Part shown: piece after piece, positions 7,823-15,201 of the stretch
Numbering within the stretch: the first letter of the stretch is position 1
Layout of the letters: each line of letters begins with the position of its first letter
Position numbers and translations under genes: made by a program
The notes under the pieces: model-generated
What the model was told of the DNA's origin: nothing
Seen by the model: the letters and a program-made list of their open reading frames with translations, nothing else
Database searches by the model: none
Assembly (NCBI GenBank): GCA_904501975.1
Contig: CAJGCZ010000015.1
Location: 1-42,488 of the forward strand
Source of the DNA: an uncultured Akkermansia sp.
GTDB lineage: Bacteria; Verrucomicrobiota; Verrucomicrobiia; Verrucomicrobiales; Akkermansiaceae
Direction: 5' to 3'
Length of the DNA: 42,488 nucleotides

Positions 7823-10756
7823 ATGCTGAGAAGAATATGCGGGGTAGTGTCGGCTGTGTGCCTGTGTGTAAGCGCAGGCTCGGCTGCTGCTGCCACGCGT
7901 ATTTCGTTGGACCACGGGTGGTTGTTTAAGTACTACGGCAAGGAGGAGCCGACTGCTGCGTCCGGCGTGGTAAAGGCGGACTCCGAGCAGGCGGGGCACG
8001 GGGCCTTGAAGGCGATTGATGGCGATGCCTCGACCCGCTGGTGCGCCAACGACGGCAAGCCCGGCCACCACCTTACCGTGAGCCCCAAAATACGAGAGCA
8101 GGTGGCCTCTGTGCGTATTGTGTGGGAAAACGAGCGCGCCAAGCAAGTGGTGGTGGTGCTGGATTACGGTAAGAAGAAGGAAACCCGTAAATTGACCACC
8201 AAGGGTAAGGAGACGGTGCTGGAGGTTGCTAACCGCCGCGTGGAGTCTGTAAAAATTACCGTCAACGGAACGGGCGATGGTAATTGGGCCAGTATTTGCG
8301 AGGTGGAGTTTCGCAATGCGGCCAAGGAGGCTTTGCCCATGCCGGCCTCGTATCGCGAGGCGATGCCCGGATTTGATGCAAAGGGGTTCCGCAAGGTGCA
8401 GCTGCCGCATGATTGGGCGATAGAAAGCAAGTTTTTGCCGGAGGAGCCCAACGAAACCGGTAAATTGCCGTGGGCGGGCTATGGCTGGTACCGCCGTGAG
8501 TTTAATATACCGGCAGATTTTGATGCGGAGACGGAGCGCTATTATTTGGACTTTGACGGCGTGATGTCGAGTCCGCAGGTGTTTGTTAACGGCAAAAAAG
8601 CAGGGGAGTGGGCGTATGGCTATACCTCGTTTCGGGTGGATATGACCCCGCACCTGCGTGCCGGTAAAAAGAATGTGGTGGCAGTGCTGGCCGGGAATCG
8701 CCCCTTGTCTACACGCTGGTACCCCGGTGCCGGTATTTACCGCCATGTGTGGCTGGAGAAGACGGAGCCAGTCCATATCGACCAATGGGGTGTTTATGTG
8801 ACCACGCCCAAGGTGACGGCAGATTTGGCCACGGTTTCCGTGGAAACAACGGTGCGCAACACCGGCAAGAAGCAGGCGGTGATTACGGTGATGCAGCGTG
8901 TAGATGCAGAGCGCGCCGAGGCTAAGAAGGTAACGCTTGCGCCCGGTGCCTCGCAAACCGTTAAGCAAACGCTACAGCTTAAGAAGCCGCAGCTTTGGAG
9001 CTGCGAAACTCCGCACTTGTATACGCTGGAGACCATGCTGCATGCTGATGGTAAAGCACTGGAGCGGCGAGAAACTCAGTTTGGCGTGCGCCATATTCAA
9101 TGGAAGCCTGAGGGCTTTTTCCTGAACGGCGAGCGTGTGCAGCTGAAAGGTGTGTGCGAGCACCACGACCTCGGCCCGTTGGGGGCGGCGTTTCATGAGC
9201 GTGCCTATGAGCGCAAGATTGAGATGCTGAAAAATATGGGCTGCAATGCTATACGCATGACCCACAATCCGCCCGCCCCGCAGGTGCTTGATTTGTGTGA
9301 TAAGCATGGCATGCTGGTGATTGATGAGCTGTTTGATATTTGGCAGCTCAAGAAATACGATAAAACCAACGGCTACCATATTTATTGGAAGGAATGGTGG
9401 CAAAAGGATGTGCGACAGTTCATGCTGAGAGACCGCAACCACCCTTGCATTATTGCCTGGAGCGGTGGTAATGAGGTGCCCGAGATTACGGCTAAAGGTG
9501 GTGCCGAGGTGGCAGAACGCCTGCGCGATGAAATGAAGCGCTACGACTCGACCCGCCCCTTTACGGTGGGTACCAATGCGGCGGATGGTGCTTACAACGG
9601 TTTTGGCGATAAGCAGGATGCCTTTGGCTTTAATTATAAGCCCGGCCGCTATGCGGATTATGTGAAAAAACGCCCCAAAATGCCTTTTTACGGGTCGGAG
9701 ACGGCATCGTGCGTCGGTACGCGAGATACCTACGTGTTCCCGCTGCGTTGGGATGTGCAGGGCGGTTATAAGGGGGAGGGGGTGATTCCTTTTCAGGTGA
9801 GTGCCTATGGCGTGTCTGCCCCGGGGTGGGGGTATTGCCCGGATGTGGAGTTTACCGTGCAGGATGCCGTGCCGAATGTGGCCGGTGAGTTTGTGTGGAC
9901 CGGCTTTGATTATTTGGGTGAGCCTACGCCCTATAATCAGGACCCCTCCATTGAGAATAATATTAAGCATTTGCCGCCGGCAGAGCGTAAGGCGGTGATG
10001 CGTGAGTACCGCAAATTGGGCAACAAGGCACCTTCGCGCAGCTCGTACTTTGGTATGATTGATTTGGCCGGCTTCCCGAAGGATACGTACTTCTTATACC
10101 GTAGTCGTTGGAATCCGCAGGCTCGTTATGCGCACTTGCTGCCGCACTGGAATTGGCCGGGACGCGAGGGGCAGGTAACGCCGGTGATGTGTTTTTCCTC
10201 AGGCGATGAGGCGGAGTTGTTCTTGAACGGCAAGAGCCTGGGAGTGCGCCGTAAGGGAGAGGGCGGCCACTTTACGCAAGCCGGGGTTAAGGTGTGCAAA
10301 AATGGCCACCGCTTTGTGTGGGAGGATGTGGTGTATGCCCCCGGTGAGCTGAAGGTGGAGGTGCGCAAAAACGGGCAACCTTGGGCTGTGGCTACTCGTG
10401 TTACTACCGGCAAAGCGGTTGCGGTAGAGGCTGAGGTGGACCGCACGGAAATTTCCGGCGACGGGCACGACCTCGCCTACATTGCTCTCTCCGTGGTGGA
10501 TGCCGATGGCTATGTGGTGCCCACAGACTGCAGAAAAATTACCTTCTCTATTGACGGCCCGGCAGAGCTTGTGGGGTTCTGTAATGGTAATCCTATTGAC
10601 CAAACTTGCATGCAAGACCCCAAGCAGGAGTTCTTTAATGGCCGTATTGTGGCCGTAGTGCGCTCCAAACGCAAGGCAAGCGGCAAAGCCACGGTGCTGA
10701 TTAAAGCTGCCAACCTGCCGGAAAAACGGGTTTCCGTTACCGTCACGGCGCCCTAG
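7823..10756 (+). CDS. Secreted GH2 beta-galactosidase-like glycoside hydrolase with inserted discoidin domain
   Basis: The start is set at ATG 7823 (MLRRICGVVSAVCLCVSAGS, signal peptide) rather than the TTG at 7814; AGAGG lies about 10 bases upstream. The 977-residue protein begins like a GH2 sugar-binding domain (TRISLDHGWLFKYYG), is interrupted by an F5/8-type C (discoidin) domain at about 45-165 (AIDGDASTRWCAND, WASICEVEF), then resumes (KVQLPHDWAIES, GYGWYRREF). The immunoglobulin-like and TIM-barrel parts follow, with acid/base Glu551 in WSGGNEVP and nucleophile Glu626 in FYGSETAS. The C-terminus has DUF4982-like (CFSSGDEAELFLNGKSLG) and GH2 C-terminal modules. GH2 enzymes remove terminal galactose or related sugars by a retaining mechanism; in this setting mucin-type or diet glycans are likely substrates, which is inference. 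Confidence 0.9.
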   Translation: MLRRICGVVSAVCLCVSAGSAAAATRISLDHGWLFKYYGKEEPTAASGVVKADSEQAGHGALKAIDGDASTRWCANDGKPGHHLTVSPKIREQVASVRIVWENERAKQVVVVLDYGKKKETRKLTTKGKETVLEVANRRVESVKITVNGTGDGNWASICEVEFRNAAKEALPMPASYREAMPGFDAKGFRKVQLPHDWAIESKFLPEEPNETGKLPWAGYGWYRREFNIPADFDAETERYYLDFDGVMSSPQVFVNGKKAGEWAYGYTSFRVDMTPHLRAGKKNVVAVLAGNRPLSTRWYPGAGIYRHVWLEKTEPVHIDQWGVYVTTPKVTADLATVSVETTVRNTGKKQAVITVMQRVDAERAEAKKVTLAPGASQTVKQTLQLKKPQLWSCETPHLYTLETMLHADGKALERRETQFGVRHIQWKPEGFFLNGERVQLKGVCEHHDLGPLGAAFHERAYERKIEMLKNMGCNAIRMTHNPPAPQVLDLCDKHGMLVIDELFDIWQLKKYDKTNGYHIYWKEWWQKDVRQFMLRDRNHPCIIAWSGGNEVPEITAKGGAEVAERLRDEMKRYDSTRPFTVGTNAADGAYNGFGDKQDAFGFNYKPGRYADYVKKRPKMPFYGSETASCVGTRDTYVFPLRWDVQGGYKGEGVIPFQVSAYGVSAPGWGYCPDVEFTVQDAVPNVAGEFVWTGFDYLGEPTPYNQDPSIENNIKHLPPAERKAVMREYRKLGNKAPSRSSYFGMIDLAGFPKDTYFLYRSRWNPQARYAHLLPHWNWPGREGQVTPVMCFSSGDEAELFLNGKSLGVRRKGEGGHFTQAGVKVCKNGHRFVWEDVVYAPGELKVEVRKNGQPWAVATRVTTGKAVAVEAEVDRTEISGDGHDLAYIALSVVDADGYVVPTDCRKITFSIDGPAELVGFCNGNPIDQTCMQDPKQEFFNGRIVAVVRSKRKASGKATVLIKAANLPEKRVSVTVTAP

Positions 10757-10770
10757 GCGTTGTGACCTCC

Positions 10771-10789
10771 AATGCCCCGCAGGGGCATT
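10771..10789 (+). terminator. Hairpin after the GH2 gene
   Basis: A perfect 8-bp stem with a 3-base loop (AATGCCCC-GCA-GGGGCATT) starts 15 bases after the stop codon and is followed by a mixed TTCTCTG stretch rather than a clean T run. It directly abuts the dispersed repeat at 10791. Confidence 0.55.
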
Positions 10790-10790
10790 T

Positions 10791-11072
10791 CTCTGTTAAA
10801 CTTTTTAGTTGATAAATGGAAGTTTGTAGAAGTACGAGTTACGAATTCCGATATACGAATTTGTGAGTTCCGCGCCTTACAGCGCAAAGATAGCAAAGCT
10901 TAGCATAAGCTGCCGCCCGCGCCTTAAGCGCGGAACACAAGGCGACTAATAAACTCCGCTTCCCCTGCGAGCCGTAGGCGAGCGAAACTCTTAAATTCGT
11001 CCTTCGGAATTCGTAACTCGTACTTCCACAAATTGCTATTTGATGGGCTATCAACTAAAAACTTTAACAGAG
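10791..11072. repeat. Dispersed repeat family A, copy 1, with terminal inverted repeats
   Basis: This 282-bp element has long imperfect terminal inverted repeats: an outer CTCTGTTAAA(C/G)TTTTTAG and an inner block around GTAGAAGTACGAGTTACGAA near both ends (the right side reads the complement). The core contains GCGCCTTACAGCGC and GCGCCTTAAGCGCGG palindromes. A second copy, estimated by eye at about 90% identical and in the same orientation, lies at 22053-22332, and a solo right end at 38657-38700. No protein is encoded, so it resembles a MITE-like non-autonomous element. Confidence 0.8.
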
Positions 11073-11107
11073 CTACATACAAAAAAGGCCTGTGCCATTA
11101 TTTAGCC

Positions 11108-11136
11108 TTGAAACCTGAGCGGGAAAATAGTACAAT
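11108..11136 (+). promoter_or_regulatory. metG promoter
   Basis: TTGAAA (11108-11113), 17-base spacer, TACAAT (11131-11136). Transcription would start about 4 bases before the metG ATG at 11147, leaving almost no leader. It lies just outside repeat A. Confidence 0.65.
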
Positions 11137-11146
11137 AGCCACCGCT

Positions 11147-12790
11147 ATGTTCTACATTACTACAGCAATTGATTATACCAACGGTTCTCCCCATATCGGG
11201 CATGCTTATGAGAAGGTCCTTGCGGACGTATTGGCTCGTTGGCATCGAATGTGTGGCGAGCCCACGTATTTTCTTACCGGTGTAGACCAGCACGGGCAAA
11301 AGGTGCAGCAGAAGGCCGAAGAGGCCGGCATCTCTCCGCAGCAATATGCTGATACCGTCACCGAGCGTTTCATTGCACTGTGGAAGCGTTTGGGCTTGCA
11401 GTACGACGGTTGGGCTGCCACGACGGATCCGCGTCACGAGGCCTGTGTGCAAAAGATTCTCACCAACCTGCGCGATAAAGGTTGCCTCTACAAGAAAGCA
11501 TATAAGGGTTTCTACTCCGTGCGTCAAGAGCAGTTCCTTACCGATAAGGAGCGTGGCGAAGACGGCAATTTCGGCCCTGAGTGGGGGCAGGTGATTGAGT
11601 TGGAGGAAGAAAACTGGTACTTCAATCTCACGGCTCATATCGATTGGCTCAAGAACTTCGTTAATACGCACCCGGATTGCGTGCAGCCCGAGTTCCGTCG
11701 CCAAGACCTGCTCATGGCCATCGAGCGCGCCACGAACGACCTCTGCATCTCTCGCCCCAAGGATCGCCTTAGCTGGGGTATTCCGCTGCCGTTCGACCCG
11801 GATTTCGTAACCTATGTATGGTTCGACGCCCTCATCAACTATATCTCTTTTGCCGGTTATTTGGCAGAGGGCGACCCCAGCCTTCCGAACTTTGAGGAGC
11901 TGTGGCCGGCTGCCTGTGAGGTAATTGGTAAGGATATTTTGGTGCCTGCCCACGGTATCTACTGGTTCTGCATGCTGCATGCTATGGGATTCACAGATGA
12001 GCAGATGCCCCGCTTGCTGGTACACGGTTGGCTTAATATTAAGGGCGAAAAGATGTCCAAGTCCCTCGGTAACATTGTGGACCCCAACGACCTCTGCGAT
12101 GTGTTCGGCCCCGAGGCTGTGCGCTATTACCTTGTGCGCGACACCAAGACCGGTTACGACAGCGACTATGACCCGGAGCGCCTTAAGATGATTTACAACA
12201 CGGAGTTGGCTAACGATGTCGGCAATCTCTGCAACCGCTCCCTCAACATGTGCGTGCGTTACCTTGGTGGCGTTGTTACCGTGGCAGATACCTTGGCTGA
12301 TGATGAGCTCTCTGTGGCGCTGCGCAATAGCTTGGCAGAGACAGAAGCCCGCTTTGCTGAGTGCATGAACAACTACAGCACCTCCGAGGCTTTGGCTGCC
12401 CTCAATGCTCATGTGGGGCAGTGCAATGCCTTCATTGAGAAGACCCAGCCCTTCATGCTGGCTAAGGACGAAGCCCGTTTGCCCGAGCTGCAGAGCGTGC
12501 TTGCCCACTTGCTGGAGAGCTGCGCCCACATCGGTTACTTGCTTGGTTGCGTTCTGCCTGATGCCTCTGCCCGTATTCTTTCCCAGTTGCAGGTAGATGC
12601 CGCTACTCTCACCCCGCGGACCCTTGCATGGGGTATTCTTAAGAACGGTCACACTGTGCAGGCTCCCTCTCCGGTGTTCCCCCGCATTCTTTCTGAGGAG
12701 GAAAAACAGAAGATGGCAGAGAAAGCTGCTAAGGCCGCGGCTAAGGCTGCCCGCAAGGCTGAAAAAGCCGCCCAAGCATCTGCTGAGTAA
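11147..12790 (+). CDS. metG: Methionyl-tRNA synthetase
   Basis: This enzyme charges tRNA-Met with methionine in the cytoplasm. The start is placed at ATG 11147 (MFYITTAIDYTNGSPHIGHA) because it matches the family N-terminus and the promoter lies directly upstream; the open frame further 5' runs into the repeat element. The 547-residue protein is class I: HIGH at 16-19 and KMSKS at 302-306 (GEKMSKSLGNIVDP). It is a short form without the C-terminal tRNA-binding domain found in some bacteria. In the connective peptide (KGFYSVRQEQFLTDKE) I see no zinc-knuckle cysteines, as in other zinc-free MetRS. The last 30 or so residues are Lys/Ala-rich (EKAAKAAAKAARKAEKAA), a tail that may help bind tRNA. 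Confidence 0.96.
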   Translation: MFYITTAIDYTNGSPHIGHAYEKVLADVLARWHRMCGEPTYFLTGVDQHGQKVQQKAEEAGISPQQYADTVTERFIALWKRLGLQYDGWAATTDPRHEACVQKILTNLRDKGCLYKKAYKGFYSVRQEQFLTDKERGEDGNFGPEWGQVIELEEENWYFNLTAHIDWLKNFVNTHPDCVQPEFRRQDLLMAIERATNDLCISRPKDRLSWGIPLPFDPDFVTYVWFDALINYISFAGYLAEGDPSLPNFEELWPAACEVIGKDILVPAHGIYWFCMLHAMGFTDEQMPRLLVHGWLNIKGEKMSKSLGNIVDPNDLCDVFGPEAVRYYLVRDTKTGYDSDYDPERLKMIYNTELANDVGNLCNRSLNMCVRYLGGVVTVADTLADDELSVALRNSLAETEARFAECMNNYSTSEALAALNAHVGQCNAFIEKTQPFMLAKDEARLPELQSVLAHLLESCAHIGYLLGCVLPDASARILSQLQVDAATLTPRTLAWGILKNGHTVQAPSPVFPRILSEEEKQKMAEKAAKAAAKAARKAEKAAQASAE

Positions 12791-12817
12791 TTGCTCATTC
12801 CCGGTGTTTATTTTCCC

Positions 12818-12856
12818 GCGTCCCTGTCGGCTCTCGCCGGCAGGGACGCAAGGTTT
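12818..12856 (+). terminator. metG terminator
   Basis: Stem 12818-12830 pairs with 12837-12849 (GCGTCCCTGTCGG against CCGGCAGGGACGC, one wobble pair), and AAGGTTTTT follows. It lies 28 bases after the metG stop. Confidence 0.75.
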
Positions 12857-12862
12857 TTGAAG

Positions 12863-13033
12863 AATGTACAATTTATTTGGCAAGGGTCCCTGTGGACGCA
12901 GAGATAGCGAAGCTGATGCCACTGCTTACGCCCTGCGCTTTGGGCGAGGGCAGTAAGTTTAGCTAAGCTCTGCTACCTGCGGCGCAGCCGCCTAACTGAA
13001 AAATTGTACATTGTACCTTGTAAATTGTACATC
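12863..13033. repeat. Dispersed repeat family B, diverged copy
   Basis: About 170 bp bounded by inverted ends based on ATGTACAATTTA on the left and its complement (TTGTACATTGTACC, TAAATTGTACATC) on the right. The core includes GGGCGAGGGCAGTAAGTTTA and CTGCGGCGCAGCCGCCTA, shared with the copies at 16772-17327. No coding potential. Confidence 0.75.
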
Positions 13034-13083
13034 CTTTGCTTTTTTCTTGCTATCATGGGGTGAATGGTGTTTAATACTGGCGT

Positions 13084-13221
13084 ATGAAACTGATTGCCAT
13101 ATCCGTACTCGGAGCCGTAGCAGCAGTGGTGCTGAGTTCCTGCGGTGAGTGTGACTGCCATTCTTATAACAGAGATTACCTGAGAGATGTGCCCACATCC
13201 TCGTACCAGAGTTTTGATTAA
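13084..13221 (+). CDS. Small lipoprotein (45 aa)
   Basis: The frame MKLIAISVLGAVAAVVLSSC continues GECDCHSYNRDYLR and ends in SSYQSFD. It has a short positive N-terminus, a hydrophobic stretch and a lipobox (LSSC, Cys20), so it should be processed by signal peptidase II and lipid-anchored. Four further Cys/His residues follow the anchor (CGECDCH). The stop is 5 bases before the hflX start, so it is the first gene of the hflX operon. A weak -10 (TAATAC, 13072-13077) ends 6 bases before the ATG. It belongs to the class of tiny verrucomicrobial lipoproteins I cannot name further. Such a short gene is easily missed; the lipobox and operon position support it. Confidence 0.7.
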   Translation: MKLIAISVLGAVAAVVLSSCGECDCHSYNRDYLRDVPTSSYQSFD

Positions 13222-13226
13222 GAGTT

Positions 13227-14537
13227 ATGTCGTTTGAGATTCGGGAAAAACCGGAGAAGTTTGAGCGCGCATTGCTGGTAGGCTTAGGCATGCCGGGAGA
13301 ATCGCGCCGCGAGCGTGCAGCCTTGCTGGCTGAGCTGGAGGATTTGGTGCGCAACCTGGGCATTGGTATTGTCGAGGTACGCTTGGAGTTTATCCGCGAG
13401 ATGCAGGCGAAGTACCTGTGCGGCATCGGCAAGGCCGAGGAGATTAAGCAGCTGGCGCATGATTTGAAGGCCGACTGCGTGATTTTTGATAATTTGTTGG
13501 CGCCCTCTCAGCAGCGCGAGTGGGAAGAGCTGGTGGAAGAGGTGGTGATGGATCGCGAAGAGGTGATTCTGGATATCTTTGCCCAGCGCGCCCGCACCCG
13601 AGAGGCGGTGCTGCAGGTGGATTTGGCCCGCATGCAGTATGCATTGCCGCGCATGGCCGGCATGTGGAAGCACTTGGACCGCCAGCGCGGTGGCTCCGGT
13701 GGTGGCAAGGGCGGTGGTGCTGCAGCCCGTGGTGAGGGTGAAAAGCAGATTGAAGTCGACCGCCGTTTGGCTCGCGACCGCATCGAGGCTATTCGCGATG
13801 AGCTGGAGGTGGTGCGCCGCCAACGTGGTACGCAGCGCAAGGAACGCAACAGACAGGGAATTCCCTCTGCCGCGATTGTGGGGTACACCAATGCCGGTAA
13901 ATCCTCGCTGCTGAACCTGGTGACAGGGGCAGGGGTGTTGGCTCAGAATATTCTGTTTGCCACCTTGGATACCACCAGCCGCAAGATTGAGTTGCCGGAT
14001 GGCCAACCGTTGGTGCTGACGGATACGGTGGGCTTTATTCGCAATCTGCCGCACCGCTTGGTGGAGGCCTTCAAGTCTACCTTAGAGGAGGCGACACTGG
14101 CAGATTTCCTGATTCAGGTGGTGGACGCGAGCGATCGCGAGGCCCTGCGCCACTATGAGACAACCTGCGAGGTGCTGGCCGAGCTGGGTGCTGCAGATAA
14201 GCCGATGGTGGTGGTATGGAACAAGACCGACCTGATACCGGAAGACCAGCGCGAGGAAATGGTGGCGGCACTTTCTGCCAAGGTGCAATGCCCGTGCATT
14301 ACCTGTAGTGTGAAGGAGGAGCAGGGTATGGATGCGCTGATGGCCGCGTGTGTGGAGATGCTTTCTCACCGTGTATCAACCGCTAAATACCGAATTCCGT
14401 TGGCAGAGAGCCGCATTATTGCCTTGATGCACCGCGATGGCAAGGTGCTGAACACGGAGTATGAGGGAAATGATGCGCTGGTGGAGGCTATTTTGCCGCG
14501 CGAGTTTGCAGCCCGATTGGAATCTTACCGAATTTAA
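13227..14537 (+). CDS. hflX: GTPase HflX
   Basis: HflX is a ribosome-associated GTPase that splits stalled or hibernating 70S ribosomes. The 436-residue protein has the N-terminal HflX domain (ALLVGLGMPGES, NLGIGIVEVRLEFIREMQAK, CGIGKAEEIK), then a long helical linker (LARDRIEAIRDELEVVRRQR), and the G domain: G1 GYTNAGKS at 219-226, G3 DTVGFIRNLPH, G4 NKTD at 332-335. A Gly-rich run (RGGSGGGKGGGAAARGEGEK) precedes the linker, as in the family. It lies 5 bases after the small lipoprotein and 4 bases before the L,D-transpeptidase start, which makes one operon. Confidence 0.96.
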   Translation: MSFEIREKPEKFERALLVGLGMPGESRRERAALLAELEDLVRNLGIGIVEVRLEFIREMQAKYLCGIGKAEEIKQLAHDLKADCVIFDNLLAPSQQREWEELVEEVVMDREEVILDIFAQRARTREAVLQVDLARMQYALPRMAGMWKHLDRQRGGSGGGKGGGAAARGEGEKQIEVDRRLARDRIEAIRDELEVVRRQRGTQRKERNRQGIPSAAIVGYTNAGKSSLLNLVTGAGVLAQNILFATLDTTSRKIELPDGQPLVLTDTVGFIRNLPHRLVEAFKSTLEEATLADFLIQVVDASDREALRHYETTCEVLAELGAADKPMVVVWNKTDLIPEDQREEMVAALSAKVQCPCITCSVKEEQGMDALMAACVEMLSHRVSTAKYRIPLAESRIIALMHRDGKVLNTEYEGNDALVEAILPREFAARLESYRI

Positions 14538-14541
14538 GCTG

Positions 14542-15180
14542 ATGAAGAAACTACTTTTGCTGTTGCCGGTGGTGGCCTGCTTGGGTATCAACGCATGCCG
14601 CACCTCATCCGTGGACTATTACCGCTTGGGAGATGAGTGGGAGGAGGCCTCTAAGAACGTAAAGGTGGGGTATACCTTTGAGGACTTCATTGCTAGCCCC
14701 GGCTATCGTTCCTCTCGCGACTTTTGGCGCGGGGCTGCCCTGCAACAGACGGACCCCGCTAACTCTCATGTCGAGATTTTGCTCAAAGAGCAGCGCGGGC
14801 GCTTGTATATTAACGGGCAGATTGCTATGGATTTTCCGGTGTGCACCGGCTCTACAGGCGGTAGCGAAACCCCGAAGGGCAGTTTCCGTATTACAGAGAA
14901 AAAGCGCGAGCACCGCTCCTCTCGCTATGGGTGTTTTGTGGATGCCGAAGACAATTTGCTGCAAACCGATGTAACCTCTACGGATACTCCGCCCCCCGGG
15001 GGGCACTTTAAGGGTAGCCTGATGGAGTATTGGATGCGCTTTAACGGTGCCGTTGGCTTGCATGTGGGCAATATTATTGAGCGCGATGGCCAGTCACACG
15101 GCTGTGTACGCTTGCCGATTGAGCCCAGCGAGATTCTGTTCGAGAAGCTGGATGTAGGTTCTCGCGTCATTGTGAAATAG
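14542..15180 (+). CDS. L,D-transpeptidase (YkuD family), probable lipoprotein
   Basis: The start is ATG 14542 (MKKLLLLLPVVACLGINACR), 4 bases after the hflX stop; the longer upstream frame overlaps hflX and is rejected. Residues 1-19 form a signal with a possible lipobox ending INAC, so the 212-residue protein is probably lipid-anchored in the periplasm. The YkuD domain occupies about 75-212: ILLKEQRGRLYINGQ, then CTGSTGGSETPKGSF, His174 in GLHVGN, and SHGCVRLP with catalytic Cys188. This family makes 3-3 peptidoglycan cross-links or attaches proteins to peptidoglycan by attacking the tetrapeptide stem. The TPPPGG insert before the active site is typical of some branches. Confidence 0.92.
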   Translation: MKKLLLLLPVVACLGINACRTSSVDYYRLGDEWEEASKNVKVGYTFEDFIASPGYRSSRDFWRGAALQQTDPANSHVEILLKEQRGRLYINGQIAMDFPVCTGSTGGSETPKGSFRITEKKREHRSSRYGCFVDAEDNLLQTDVTSTDTPPPGGHFKGSLMEYWMRFNGAVGLHVGNIIERDGQSHGCVRLPIEPSEILFEKLDVGSRVIVK

Positions 15181-15201
15181 CTGTTTTTTGGGAGGGGGCG
15201 T

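Noticed and set aside
11033..11146. 38-codon N-terminal extension of metG
   Set aside because: It overlaps the right end of repeat A and the metG promoter; the family N-terminus begins at 11147.
11102..12922. 606-codon open frame on the minus strand opposite metG
   Set aside because: It is the antisense of a fully conserved metG, has no recognisable domain, and arises from codon bias in GC-rich DNA.
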